From the NCBI RefSeq assembly GCF_014643635.1, contig NZ_BMJV01000003.1, positions 186,001 to 250,000 of the forward strand: DNA of 64,000 bases, read 5' to 3'. This document shows positions 25,740 to 35,085 of this stretch, in pieces (the stretch's first letter is position 1; the number at the start of each line of letters is the position of its first letter). The notes beneath the pieces are model-generated. The model saw only the letters and a list, made by a program, of their open reading frames with translations. It did not search any database and was not told the DNA's origin. Origin of the DNA: Salipiger pallidus (GTDB taxonomy: Bacteria > Pseudomonadota > Alphaproteobacteria > Rhodobacterales > Rhodobacteraceae). The position numbers were made by a program, and so were the translations under genes.

Positions 25740-27569
25740 TCAGATCTGGCGGACGGCACCCTTGGAGGCGCTGGTGGTCAGGGCGGCATAGGCCTTGAGG
25801 GCCTTGGACACCTTGCGCTTGCGCTTTTCGTCCGGCTGCCAGCCCTTGTCCTCGCGGGCGAGGCGGCGTTCGGCGATGACCGCGTCATCCACGGCAAGCT
25901 GGATCTTGCGCTCGGGGATGTCGATTTCGATCATGTCGCCCTCTTCCACGAGGCCGATGGTGCCGCCTTCGGCCGCCTCGGGCGAGACGTGGCCGATGGA
26001 CAGGCCCGAGGAGCCGCCCGAGAAGCGGCCATCGGTTACCAGCGCGCAATCCTTCCCGAGGCCTTTCGACTTCAGGTAGGAGGTCGGGTAGAGCATTTCC
26101 TGCATGCCGGGGCCGCCGCGCGGGCCTTCGTAGCGGATCAGCACCACGTCGCCCTTGTGAACCTTGCCGGTGAGGATCGCCGACACGGCGGTGTCCTGGC
26201 TTTCAAAGATGCGCGCGGGGCCGGTGAACTTGAGGATGCTCTCGTCCACGCCCGCCGTCTTCACGATGCAGCCGTCCTCGGCAAGGTTGCCGAAGAGTAC
26301 CGCAAGGCCGCCATCCTTGGAGAAGGCATGGTCTGCGTCACGGATGACGCCGTTCTGGCGGTCGAGGTCCAGCGCATCGAAGCGCCGCTCGGTCGAGAAG
26401 GCCTGCGTGGTGCGCACGCCGCCCGGGGCCGCGCGGTAGAAATCATGTACGGTTTCCGAGTTGGTACGCGACACATCCCAGCGGTCGAGCGCGTGGGCCA
26501 TCGTTTCGGCATGCACCGTGGGCACGGAGCTGTTGATCAGGCCCGCCCGGTCGAGCTGGCCGAGGATGGCCATGATGCCGCCCGCGCGGTGCACGTCTTC
26601 CATGTGCACGTCGTCCTTGGCGGGCGCGACCTTGCACAGCACCGGAACCTGACGCGACAGTTTGTCGATCTCGGAGATGTCGAAGTCGACCTCGCCCTCG
26701 TTCGCGGCTGCCAGCAGGTGCAGCACCGTGTTGGTCGATCCGCCCATGGCAATGTCGAGGGTCATGGCGTTCTTGAACGCCTCGACCGAGGCGATGGAGC
26801 GCGGCAGCACCGAAGCGTCGTCCTGCTCGTAGTAGCGCTTGGCGAGGTCCACGATCAGGTGGCCGGCCTCGACGAACAGGCGCTTGCGGTCTGCGTGGGT
26901 CGCAAGGGTCGAGCCGTTGCCGGGCAGCGACAGACCAAGCGCCTCGGTCAGGCAGTTCATCGAGTTGGCGGTGAACATCCCCGAGCACGAGCCACAGGTC
27001 GGGCAGGCGGCCTCTTCGATGGCCTGCACCTGTGCGTCGGTGTACTTGTCATCGGCAGCGGCGACCATGGCGTCCACGAGGTCGAGTGCCTTTTCCTCGT
27101 CGTCCCATTCCACCTTGCCGGCTTCCATCGGGCCGCCCGAGACGAAGACCACGGGGATGTTGAGGCGCATGGAAGCCATCAGCATGCCGGGAGTGATCTT
27201 GTCACAGTTGGAGATGCAGACCATGGCGTCGGCGCAGTGGGCGTTGACCATGTATTCCACGCTATCGGCGATGATCTCGCGCGAGGGCAGGGAATAGAGC
27301 ATGCCGTCGTGGCCCATGGCGATGCCGTCATCCACCGCGATGGTGTTGAATTCCTTGGCGACGCCGCCAGCCTTTTCCACTTCGCGCGCGACCATCTGGC
27401 CCAGGTCCTTGAGGTGGACGTGGCCCGGCACGAACTGGGTGAAGCTGTTGACGATGGCGATGATCGGCTTGTTCCAGTCGCCATCGGTCATCCCGGTGGC
27501 GCGCCACAGGCCGCGGGCACCGGCCATGTTGCGGCCGTGGGTGGTGGTGCGTGAGCGATAGGCTGGCAT
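25740..27569 (-). CDS. ilvD: Dihydroxy-acid dehydratase
   Basis: Fe-S dehydratase of 609 aa that converts 2,3-dihydroxy-isovalerate and -methylvalerate to the keto acids of valine, leucine and isoleucine synthesis. It starts [20 protein letters not shown]. Cluster cysteines lie in VCISNCDK (near residue 122) and [10 protein letters not shown] (near 195), with Mg ligands in [10 protein letters not shown] and the catalytic Ser segment in GRFSGGSSG (near residue 520). The length matches the E. coli-type [4Fe-4S] enzyme. Monocistronic as far as can be seen. Confidence 0.97.
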   Translation of the reverse strand: MPAYRSRTTTHGRNMAGARGLWRATGMTDGDWNKPIIAIVNSFTQFVPGHVHLKDLGQMVAREVEKAGGVAKEFNTIAVDDGIAMGHDGMLYSLPSREIIADSVEYMVNAHCADAMVCISNCDKITPGMLMASMRLNIPVVFVSGGPMEAGKVEWDDEEKALDLVDAMVAAADDKYTDAQVQAIEEAACPTCGSCSGMFTANSMNCLTEALGLSLPGNGSTLATHADRKRLFVEAGHLIVDLAKRYYEQDDASVLPRSIASVEAFKNAMTLDIAMGGSTNTVLHLLAAANEGEVDFDISEIDKLSRQVPVLCKVAPAKDDVHMEDVHRAGGIMAILGQLDRAGLINSSVPTVHAETMAHALDRWDVSRTNSETVHDFYRAAPGGVRTTQAFSTERRFDALDLDRQNGVIRDADHAFSKDGGLAVLFGNLAEDGCIVKTAGVDESILKFTGPARIFESQDTAVSAILTGKVHKGDVVLIRYEGPRGGPGMQEMLYPTSYLKSKGLGKDCALVTDGRFSGGSSGLSIGHVSPEAAEGGTIGLVEEGDMIEIDIPERKIQLAVDDAVIAERRLAREDKGWQPDEKRKRKVSKALKAYAALTTSASKGAVRQI

Positions 27570-27640
27570 GGGTTCTCCCCCTCTTGGGTGTCTGGGGGCT
27601 GTGTACCGCCTGCGATGCCATGCGGCAAGAGTGAGCGCTT

Positions 27641-30600
27641 TCAGTGGAAATCACGACTCGGGAAGAGCCGCTTTGCCTGTTCGCGCGGATGTCGGGCCGA
27701 TCCGCGGATGCTGCCGCCGGGGGGGCGGCGGGTCTCGTCGGCGCGGCCATCGTTGGTCTCGATCACGACGGGGCGGCCAAGCTGAGACAGCCATGGGGAC
27801 AGATCCTCGATCTGCTCGGCGATGAGGTGGGTGACCCCGTCCGCCCGTTGCAGCCGCCCGCGCACCCGCAGAAGCCGGCCCGCGATCACCGCCTTGCGGA
27901 AGCGTTCGTAGACCTTGGTCCAGACCACCACGTTGGCGCTGCCGGTCTCGTCCTCTAGTGTCAGGAAAATCACCCCCGAGGCGGTGCCGGGTCGCTGCCG
28001 GGTGATGACCAGCCCGGTGATCGCGGCCCGCCCCTGCACGGGGCGGGCGGTATCATTCAGAATCGAATGCGGCAGGCACCCTTCTAGGCGGGGGCGCAAA
28101 AGCTCCACCGGGTGGGCTCGCAGGCTGAGGCGGAGCGACAGGTAATCCTCGATCACCTCCTCGCCGAGGGTCATCTGCGGCAGGTGCGCCTGCGGCTCGG
28201 CCCCGCCTTCACCGTCCGAGCCGAACAGCGGCAGCGGCGCCGGCGCCCGCAGCGCGCGGGCCTGCCACAGCGCCTCGCGGCGCGACAGGCCAAGAGGGGC
28301 GAAAGCGTCGGCCTCGGACAGCCGTTCAAGTGTGTCTGGCCCCACGCCAGCCCGCCGCCAGAGGCTTTCCACGTCCGGGTAGCCGTTGCCCCGCGCCGCG
28401 ACGATCCACACGGCGTCTTCCTCGCGCAGGCCCTTGATCTGGCGAAACCCCAGCCGCAGGGCCAGCGCGCCGTCGGGCCGCGCCTCTAGCGTGCAATCCC
28501 ATGACGAGTGGTCCACCGACACCGCGCGCACCTCGACCCCGCGGTCGCGGGCATCGCGCACCAGTTGGGCGGGGGCGTAGAACCCCATGGGTTGGGAATT
28601 CAGCAGCGCGCAGGTGAAGGCCGCCTGGTGGTGGCATTTCAGCCATGCCGAGACATAGACCAGCCTCGCAAAGCTGGCCGCGTGGCTTTCGGGAAACCCG
28701 TAGGAGCCGAAGCCTTCGATCTGGGCAAAGCAGCGCGCGGCGAAATCCGCCGCATGCCCCCGCGCCAGCATCCCCGACACGAAGCGATCACGGAACGCAC
28801 CGATGGTGCCCATGCGCTTGAAGGTGGCTAACGACCGGCGCAGGCGGTCCGCCTCGGAGGGCGAGAACCCCGCCGCCACCACGGCGATCTGCATCGCCTG
28901 TTCCTGGAACAGCGGCACGCCGTAGGTGCGGCCCAGCACCTCCATCATTGCGGGGCCGAGGTCTTCGATCTTTTCCTTGCCCTGCCGGCGGTTGATGAAG
29001 GGATGCACCATGCCGCCCTGGATCGGGCCGGGGCGCACGATGGCCACCTCGCAGACCAAATCGTAGAAGGCGCGCGGCTGCATCCGGGGCAGGAAGTTCA
29101 GCTGCGCGCGGCTTTCCACCTGAAACACCCCGATGGCATCGGCCCGGCAGAGCATGTCGTAGACCCGCGTGTCGTCGGTGGGCACATTCGCCAGATCAAG
29201 CCGCAGCCCCCGGTGATCGGCCAGCAGGCCAAAGGCCTTGCGAATGCAGGTCAGCATCCCCAGCGCGAGGATGTCGACCTTGAGCAGCCCCAGCGCGTCG
29301 ATGTCGTCCTTGTCCCATTCGATGATGGTGCGGTCCTCCATGGCGGCATTCTCGATGGGGCACAGCTCGTCCAGCCGCCCTTGCGTGATGACGAAGCCGC
29401 CCACGTGCTGGCTGAGATGGCGCGGAAAACCGATGATCTCGGACACGAGGCGGGCAGCAAGGCGCACCCGGTCGTCGCCGGGGTCCAGGCCCGCATCGCG
29501 CATCCGATCGTCATCGGGAGCGGACGAGGAATGCCCCCAGATCTGCCCCGAGAGCCGCGCGATCACGTCCTGCGACAGGCCCATGACCTTGCCCACCTCG
29601 CGGATCGCGGCGCGGGACCGGAAGTGAATCACCGTCGCCGTTAGCCCGGCGCGGTGGCGGCCGTAACGGTCATAGATCCACTGGATCACCTCTTCGCGAC
29701 GTTCGTGTTCAAAATCCACGTCGATGTCGGGTGGCTCGCCCCGGTCCTTCGAGATGAAGCGTTCGAAGATCAGGGTGATGCTTTCGGGCGGCACCTCGGT
29801 CACGCCCAAAAGGTAGCAGACCACGGAATTGGCCGCCGATCCGCGCCCCTGGCAGAGGATCCCGCGCGAGCGGGCGAAGGCCACGATGTCGTGCACCGTG
29901 AGGAAGTAGGGTGCATAGCCCATGTCGTCGATCAGGCGCAGTTCCTTGTCGACGCGGGCGGTAATGGTCTGGGGCGGGCCGGAGGGGTAGCGCCAGTGCA
30001 GCCCCTCGCGGGCCAGCCGTTCCAGCCGGTCCTGTGCCGGTTCGCCGTCCTGCGCTTCGTCCGGGTACTGGTAGCGAAGATCGTCAAGCCGGAAGGCACA
30101 GGCGCGGGCGATCTCGGTGGTGCGGCGCAGGGCGGCGGGATAGCGGTGGAACATGCGCGCCATTTCGTGACCCGGTTTCAGCCGGTGTTCGCCATGGGGC
30201 AGGCGGCGGGTACCGATGCCGTCGATGGTGCAGCCCTCGCGCAGACAGGTGAGCACATCCGCAAGCGGCCGCCGCGCAGCGCGGTGCATGAGTACGTCGC
30301 CTACCGCGACCATGGGCAGCCCGGTGGCCTGCGACAGCGCCGCCAGCCGGTCAAGCCTTGGCTGGTCGCGCCCGTCATAGCGCGGCGCGGCCCCCACGAA
30401 ACAGCGCCCCGGATGGCGCTGGTGCATCCGCCGCAACGCGCCGTCATCGGGCCGCGTGGCGAAGGGATCGGGGGGCAGGGCGATCAGCATCATGCCGGTG
30501 CAGGCCTCCAGCAGATCGTTCATGTGCAGAAGGCAGTCCCCCTTTTCGGCCCGCCGCTTGCCCAGTGACAAAAGCAGCGTCAGCCGCGACCAGCCGGCCA

Positions 30601-30982
30601 CGTCCACCGGCAGCGCCAGCCAGTCGGTGTCGCTGTCCGCCAGCACCAGCCGCGCCCCGGTGACAAGGCGTGGCAGTTCTAGATCCGGCGGGATCTGCGG
30701 CGCGTCGGTGGTGCCAAGGTCGACCTCCTGCCGCGCGGAATGGTCCGTCACCCGGCGCGAGCGGATGGCGGGGCCCGCCGCTTCGCGGGCCTCGTCGCGC
30801 AGGCGGGTCAACTCTTTCAGGGCCGAGAACGCCCGCACCACCCCCGCCACGGAATTGCGGTCGGTGATGGCAATGGCCTCAAGGCCCAGTTCAGCGGCAC
30901 GGATCACCAGCTCCTCGGGGTGGGAGGCTCCGGTGAGGAAGGTGAAGTTGCTGGTCACGCACAGCTCGGCATAGGCGGTCAT
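27641..30982 (-). CDS. dnaE2: Error-prone DNA polymerase DnaE2 (ImuC)
   Basis: C-family DNA polymerase of 1113 aa that performs translesion synthesis with ImuA and ImuB. An N-terminal PHP domain ([20 protein letters not shown]) is followed by the polymerase core with catalytic aspartates in [13 protein letters not shown], a YGFPESHA motif and a C-terminal OB-fold near residues 990-1070 ([12 protein letters not shown]). It lacks the long C-terminal tail of replicative DnaE. ATG 30982 overlaps the imuB stop (ATGA), so it is co-translated. It lies in the LexA-controlled operon headed by the SRAP gene. Confidence 0.96.
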   Translation of the reverse strand: MTAYAELCVTSNFTFLTGASHPEELVIRAAELGLEAIAITDRNSVAGVVRAFSALKELTRLRDEAREAAGPAIRSRRVTDHSARQEVDLGTTDAPQIPPDLELPRLVTGARLVLADSDTDWLALPVDVAGWSRLTLLLSLGKRRAEKGDCLLHMNDLLEACTGMMLIALPPDPFATRPDDGALRRMHQRHPGRCFVGAAPRYDGRDQPRLDRLAALSQATGLPMVAVGDVLMHRAARRPLADVLTCLREGCTIDGIGTRRLPHGEHRLKPGHEMARMFHRYPAALRRTTEIARACAFRLDDLRYQYPDEAQDGEPAQDRLERLAREGLHWRYPSGPPQTITARVDKELRLIDDMGYAPYFLTVHDIVAFARSRGILCQGRGSAANSVVCYLLGVTEVPPESITLIFERFISKDRGEPPDIDVDFEHERREEVIQWIYDRYGRHRAGLTATVIHFRSRAAIREVGKVMGLSQDVIARLSGQIWGHSSSAPDDDRMRDAGLDPGDDRVRLAARLVSEIIGFPRHLSQHVGGFVITQGRLDELCPIENAAMEDRTIIEWDKDDIDALGLLKVDILALGMLTCIRKAFGLLADHRGLRLDLANVPTDDTRVYDMLCRADAIGVFQVESRAQLNFLPRMQPRAFYDLVCEVAIVRPGPIQGGMVHPFINRRQGKEKIEDLGPAMMEVLGRTYGVPLFQEQAMQIAVVAAGFSPSEADRLRRSLATFKRMGTIGAFRDRFVSGMLARGHAADFAARCFAQIEGFGSYGFPESHAASFARLVYVSAWLKCHHQAAFTCALLNSQPMGFYAPAQLVRDARDRGVEVRAVSVDHSSWDCTLEARPDGALALRLGFRQIKGLREEDAVWIVAARGNGYPDVESLWRRAGVGPDTLERLSEADAFAPLGLSRREALWQARALRAPAPLPLFGSDGEGGAEPQAHLPQMTLGEEVIEDYLSLRLSLRAHPVELLRPRLEGCLPHSILNDTARPVQGRAAITGLVITRQRPGTASGVIFLTLEDETGSANVVVWTKVYERFRKAVIAGRLLRVRGRLQRADGVTHLIAEQIEDLSPWLSQLGRPVVIETNDGRADETRRPPGGSIRGSARHPREQAKRLFPSRDFH

Positions 30983-32466
30983 GCGAATTCCCCCTGAACC
31001 TGCCACCCCGGGGCCTGCGGGGTGTGGAACAGCCACAAGCGCGGGCCTTGGGCGGTTTCGACCCGCCAGTAATCGCGCAGGCCCGTGCGCCAGTTCGGAT
31101 CGTCGAACCACCATTCGGGGGCGATGCGTTCGGGGCCGGTGGCGCGCAGGGTGGTGAAGGCCATGCGCCGCCAGCGAAAGCTGGCCGGGGGCTGGCCGGG
31201 GCGGGTCATGCCATGGGTGAGGGCAGGCTCCGGCGGGAACAGCACCAGCGGGCGCTCCGGCCCTTGCCGGGGCGGAGCGCCTTGGGCGGTGGAATAGGCG
31301 GCGGGGGCGACAAGGAAGCTGCGCTCGGGGATCGAGCTGTGTGCAGGCAGCAGCCGCAGCACCCGGTCGAACCCCAGCCGGTTGCCGATGCGCGAAAACA
31401 GATCCGCCAGCGCATCCTCGGGCGATGGCCCCCCCTGTGGGCCGCCGATCTGTTCGGGCGCCATGGCTTCGGTCACATGGGCCACAAGGCGCAGCGCCTC
31501 GATGCCAAAGCCCGCCTCGATCTCGTCCACGCCCCGCGCGAACAGCGCGGCGATGCGGCCGGGGTCGCGCATGGGGCGGGCAAGACCGATCTCGACCGTC
31601 GCGGTTTCCCGGTCCACCCGCTGCAATTCCAGCCTTAGCCGCCGCGCCCCCCGGCGCTGGGCGGCAAGCTTTGCGCTCAGCCGCTCGAGCAGGCGGGTGA
31701 GCGCGGCCATCACGTCGTCCTGAAGGCCGATGGGCTCGGGCAGGCTCATGCGGACGCCGAAATGAGGGGGCTCGCCCTCAGGGGACACGGGTTCGGGCTG
31801 AAGCCCCAGCGCCTGATCGAGCCGCAGCACGAGGCCGGGGCCGAAGCGTCGGGCGAGGGGGGCGCGGGGCTGGCCCGCAAGGTCTCCGATCCGGCGCAGG
31901 CCCATGCGGACCAGCGCCTGCGCGGTGCCATCGTCGATGCGCAGGGCGGTGACCGGAAGATGCGCCAGCCCCTTCGCCAGCGCCCCCTCGGGCAGGATGC
32001 CGCCGCCGTGCCGGGCCAGCGCATGGGCCGCGCCCCGACTTTCGGCGATACCGCTTTGTGCCGCCAGCCCCGCCCGGTCGAGCCGTGCGTGCAGATCCTC
32101 GCGCAGCGCGTCCTCGCCGCCGAAAAGATGCGGCACCCCGGTGATGTCGGCAATCAGCCCGTCGCTGCCATCCCGCGCCACCATGGGCGCATAGCGCCCG
32201 GCCCAGCGGCGCAGCGCATTGAGGGCGGCCGCCTCCTGCACGAGGTCGGCGGGGCGGGAAGCAAGCTCGGGACAGATGGCGCGGGCATCGGCAAGCGCCA
32301 TGCCGCGATGCAGCCCCCGCGTCTCGGCGGCGGGGTTGAGGCAGTGCAGATGGTCGGCATTGCCCGCGCGGAGACTCAGCGCGAACGGCCCCTCAAGGGG
32401 CCGCCTGCGCAGGCTTATGTCGCTCGCAAGCCTCTGAAACCATATGGAAAGCAGCCGTCGCGCCAT
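30979..32466 (-). CDS. imuB: ImuB, Y-family polymerase-like mutasome protein
   Basis: A 495-residue DinB/UmuC-fold protein without polymerase activity: the N-terminal strand reads [18 protein letters not shown], where active Y-family enzymes have catalytic aspartates. In the ImuABC mutasome it recruits DnaE2 to the sliding clamp. The thumb/palm region RGLHRGMALADARAICPEL and the little-finger-like region around residues 240-340 are recognisable. Its start lies 74 bases inside imuA, and its end overlaps dnaE2. Confidence 0.93.
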   Translation of the reverse strand: MARRLLSIWFQRLASDISLRRRPLEGPFALSLRAGNADHLHCLNPAAETRGLHRGMALADARAICPELASRPADLVQEAAALNALRRWAGRYAPMVARDGSDGLIADITGVPHLFGGEDALREDLHARLDRAGLAAQSGIAESRGAAHALARHGGGILPEGALAKGLAHLPVTALRIDDGTAQALVRMGLRRIGDLAGQPRAPLARRFGPGLVLRLDQALGLQPEPVSPEGEPPHFGVRMSLPEPIGLQDDVMAALTRLLERLSAKLAAQRRGARRLRLELQRVDRETATVEIGLARPMRDPGRIAALFARGVDEIEAGFGIEALRLVAHVTEAMAPEQIGGPQGGPSPEDALADLFSRIGNRLGFDRVLRLLPAHSSIPERSFLVAPAAYSTAQGAPPRQGPERPLVLFPPEPALTHGMTRPGQPPASFRWRRMAFTTLRATGPERIAPEWWFDDPNWRTGLRDYWRVETAQGPRLWLFHTPQAPGWQVQGEFA

Positions 32467-33004
32467 TCCAGTTCACGCACCAATCCTGACATGTTCCTGA
32501 TTTGTTCTTTATAAGCTGCCACGCCTGCGGGGTCGAGTCCCGACCTTGCGCCGCCTGCGGATCGCAGCGCCAGCGGGTCTCGGCGGCGTTGCTGCCCTGT
32601 CCCTCGCGGATCAACATGAGGCCGGTGGTCCGCCCCCCCTCAGCCGCCAGCTGAAGCCGCCGTCCGGCGGTCAGTGACAGCTCTTTTTCAGGCTCGGCGA
32701 TGACGAGACCGGGAGCGGGGCTGCGCAGCGCCTCTTCGGCGGACCAGAGCAGATCGACCTCGGAGCCGGGGCGCAGCAGGTGCAGGCGTGGGCCGACGCC
32801 CTCGGGCAGGCCGCGCAGCATCGGCAGTTCTGGCAGGTGGCCGGGCAGGATCCAGATCACCGGGCCGGGATGGCGCGCCGCTTGGAACAGCGCAAAGGCG
32901 CGCTTGCCGCGGCCCTCGGCCTCGTGGACGCGGGCGGGGCGCAGGGTGAAGGGATCGGCTGGGGCGGGTCTGGGTGACGCAGGTCTGGCGGTTTCAGGCG
33001 GCAT
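32393..33004 (-). CDS. imuA: ImuA, RecA-like mutasome protein
   Basis: A 203-residue ImuA-type protein, distantly RecA/SulA-like, required with ImuB and DnaE2 for damage-induced mutagenesis. The recognisable stretch [20 protein letters not shown] is in the N-terminal half. The protein is short and lacks a good Walker A motif, as in other alphaproteobacterial ImuA. ATG 33004 overlaps the SRAP stop by 11 bases, and the gene end overlaps imuB by 74 bases. Identification rests partly on context. Confidence 0.85.
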   Translation of the reverse strand: MPPETARPASPRPAPADPFTLRPARVHEAEGRGKRAFALFQAARHPGPVIWILPGHLPELPMLRGLPEGVGPRLHLLRPGSEVDLLWSAEEALRSPAPGLVIAEPEKELSLTAGRRLQLAAEGGRTTGLMLIREGQGSNAAETRWRCDPQAAQGRDSTPQAWQLIKNKSGTCQDWCVNWNGATAAFHMVSEACERHKPAQAAP

Positions 33005-33671
33005 CCTCGCGCACCCCTTCGGCGACGATACGAAGGCTGCCGTCCGGCAGCGGGCGTTGCAGGGCGCGGGCCTCGTCCCACGGCGCGGTGAGCCATGTCC
33101 GCCACTCGGCGGGCGTGGTCAGGATCACCGGCATCGCCTTGGGGTGGACGGGGGCGACCTCGGCATTGGGATCGCAGGTAAGGAAGCCGTAAAGCTCGGC
33201 GGTGACCTCGCCTTCCTTCAGCTTGCGGATCGAGGTCCACTGCGTGCGCAGCCCGGCAAAAAGGGCCTGCGGGCGGTCTTCGCCCAGTGAGAACCACACC
33301 GGGGAATTGCGCGGCGCGCCCCGGCGCTGGTCGAGTTCCGAAAAGCTGGTGAAGGGCACGAGGCAGCGGTGCTCGGGCCCCAGCCAGCGCCGCCAGTGCG
33401 GCGAGCCGGTGTTGCGGATGTTGGTGACGCCCTTGTCGGTGCGCTTGCCCTCGAGGAATTTCGGCGGCGTCGGCATCCCCCAGCGGGCCCGGGTGAGTTG
33501 CCAGCCCCTGTCGTGCCGTCGCAGGATCGGCGCGGGGTAGTCGGGCCAGATCCCGGCCATGGCGGGCAGGTTGCCGACATCGTCGACCACGTCTTCGCCG
33601 TCGTCCAGCATGTCGGAAAAGACCTGGCGCATGGCGTCCTGGCTCTTGGTCTGGGAATAGAGATTGCACAT
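32994..33671 (-). CDS. SOS response-associated peptidase (SRAP, YedK/HMCES)
   Basis: A 225-residue SRAP-domain protein. The N-terminal Met is removed to expose Cys2 ([10 protein letters not shown]), which forms a stable thiazolidine crosslink with abasic sites in single-stranded DNA and shields them. Other conserved parts are [19 protein letters not shown] (catalytic Glu) and the C-terminal His-containing [13 protein letters not shown]. It heads the SRAP-imuA-imuB-dnaE2 operon, and its stop overlaps the imuA start. A LexA box lies 46-60 bases upstream, so it is damage-induced. Confidence 0.95.
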   Translation of the reverse strand: MCNLYSQTKSQDAMRQVFSDMLDDGEDVVDDVGNLPAMAGIWPDYPAPILRRHDRGWQLTRARWGMPTPPKFLEGKRTDKGVTNIRNTGSPHWRRWLGPEHRCLVPFTSFSELDQRRGAPRNSPVWFSLGEDRPQALFAGLRTQWTSIRKLKEGEVTAELYGFLTCDPNAEVAPVHPKAMPVILTTPAEWRTWLTAPWDEARALQRPLPDGSLRIVAEGVREDAA

Positions 33672-33716
33672 GGGGTGGCTCCTGCGGGCAGCTGAGGAAT
33701 CACGAAGGTATTCCGG

Positions 33717-33731
33717 GAACAATGCCAGAAC
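33717..33731 (-). promoter_or_regulatory. LexA (SOS) box
   Basis: GAAC-AATGCCA-GAAC is an exact match to the alphaproteobacterial LexA site GAAC-N7-GAAC (GTTC-N7-GTTC on the other strand). It lies 46-60 bases upstream of the SRAP start, where it would cover the promoter of the SRAP-imuA-imuB-dnaE2 operon. Confidence 0.88.
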
Positions 33732-33787
33732 ATTTTCGTCCATGAAAGGGGGCTGGCCCGTCTTGACGCGGTCTCCAAGACCGTGAC

Positions 33788-33817
33788 GAAGCCGAAGCCG
33801 AAGCCGAAGCCGAAGCC
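33788..33817. repeat. Hexanucleotide tandem repeat (GAAGCC)5
   Basis: Five perfect copies of GAAGCC in the non-coding region upstream of the SOS operon. Confidence 0.9.
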
Positions 33818-34016
33818 GACGGAAGGGCAAGCCCCGCAACTGCGGGTTCCCGGGACGCGGCTCCACCCGAGATCAGCTTGGCCCGCAACCAACCATCCCC
33901 GAGAGCCGCTGGCGGGGCAGCCATTCTGGAGGCGTGTCATTTCCGTTATCAGTCAGTCCAGAAATCTGTCGGGCTCGGGGCAAGCTCGTCCAAAGTGAGG
34001 CAGACCAGGAGCGCGA

Positions 34017-34766
34017 TCAGCCGTCCTCGAAGCAGGCGGCGCGGCCGTCGCGCTGGATGGTGGCGGCGCCGTCGCGGATCTGGCCGGAGCGGCGCTGCAC
34101 AAAGCCCGACGGGTTCGAGGCGGAGCGGTCCTTGGGGTCGGGCAGGATCGCCGCCAGCCGGGCCGCCTGCGTTGCCGACAGGGCCGCCGCGCTGGTGCCG
34201 AAGTAATGCCGTGCCGCCGATTCGACGCCGAACACACCTTCGTCGAACTCCGCGATGTTGAGATAGACCTCGAGGATGCGGCGCTTGGGCCATATCGCCT
34301 CGACCGCCGGGGTGATTACCGCCTCGAGCGCCTTGCGGGTCCAGGTCCGCCCTTGCCAGAGGTAGGCGTTCTTGACCACCTGCTGGCTGATGGTGGACGC
34401 GCCGCGATTTCCGCCAGCGTCGATGGCTGCGCGGATCGCCTTCATGTCAAAGCCCCAATGGGTGCAGAAATTGGCATCCTCGGCCGCCACGACCGAGCGC
34501 AGCATTACAGGCGCGATCTCGTCCACGCCGACCCAGATCTGGTCGACCGGCTGGCCGAGCCGGCGGCCTTCAGACCACATGGTGTAGGTCGTGGGCGGTG
34601 CCACCACCCGGTAGAGGACCACCGCCAGAAGCACCAGCGCCGCCACCACCAGCACCGCGCGCAAGACCATGCGGCTGAACCATCGCGTGGATCGGCCACG
34701 GCGACGCGGGGCAGCATCTGCTGCCTTGCGGGGGGTCTTGGTGGTTTTTTTCGCTGCTCTCGCCAT
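34017..34766 (-). CDS. mtgA: Monofunctional biosynthetic peptidoglycan transglycosylase
   Basis: A GT51 glycosyltransferase of 249 aa that polymerises lipid II into glycan strands at the inner membrane. A basic N-terminal tail (residues 1-31) is followed by one transmembrane helix (about 33-53, VLRAVLVVAALVLLAVVLY). The catalytic Glu lies in VVAAEDANFCTHWGFD near residue 95, with the second motif RGASTISQQVVKNAYLW near 120. No transpeptidase domain follows. ATG 34766 is chosen for the membrane-anchor position. It is on the same strand as the SOS operon but separated from it by 345 bp. Confidence 0.95.
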   Translation of the reverse strand: MARAAKKTTKTPRKAADAAPRRRGRSTRWFSRMVLRAVLVVAALVLLAVVLYRVVAPPTTYTMWSEGRRLGQPVDQIWVGVDEIAPVMLRSVVAAEDANFCTHWGFDMKAIRAAIDAGGNRGASTISQQVVKNAYLWQGRTWTRKALEAVITPAVEAIWPKRRILEVYLNIAEFDEGVFGVESAARHYFGTSAAALSATQAARLAAILPDPKDRSASNPSGFVQRRSGQIRDGAATIQRDGRAACFEDG

Positions 34767-35085
34767 GGGCGCAGATTTGCATATGGCGGCGGCGTGGAAA
34801 AGGCGGCTTTGCCCCTTGGATGGCGAAACCCGGTTCGGCTGTTGCAAACCGGGCTCCGCCTCCCCTCCGTGGATGAGGGGCCTTGGAATACAACTCGTCA
34901 CCGCACTCCACATGCCGTTCCTAGAACACAAACCCGGAACAAATGGTTTATGCCGTGAAATTCGCGCCGGGGGAGAAAATACGACAGGAAACCTGCCTGA
35001 AAGGGGTGACGCGCGGATCATCTGCCCCAAAAAGCAACGCGCCCGGCACAGGGCCGGGCGCGTCTGTTCATCATGTGGATTGCGA
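34767..35085. other. 319-bp gap between mtgA and gltB
   Basis: Contains the gltB terminator near 35026-35062 and presumably the mtgA promoter. No gene is seen. A GAAC-N9-GAAC near 34924 has the wrong spacing for LexA. Confidence 0.6.
35026..35062 (-). terminator. Intrinsic terminator of gltB
   Basis: On the minus strand, a 10-bp stem CGCGCCCGGC/GCCGGGCGCG with a 5-base loop is followed by TTGCTTTTT, 24 bases after the gltB stop. Confidence 0.9.

Larger units (their letters stand above)
33672..34016. other. 345-bp region before the SOS operon
   Basis: Contains the LexA box (33717-33731) and a hexamer array (33788-33817). I see no gene in it. A plus-strand frame from 33783 encodes a Lys-Pro run from the hexamers but has no ribosome-binding site. 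Confidence 0.6.

Noticed and set aside
33783-33998. Lys-Pro repeat ORF over the GAAGCC array
   Set aside because: No ribosome-binding site, overlaps the LexA-controlled upstream region, and no homology that I recognise.
34924-34940. Second LexA-like box (GAAC...GAAC)
   Set aside because: The spacing is 9 bases instead of 7, and no SOS gene follows.
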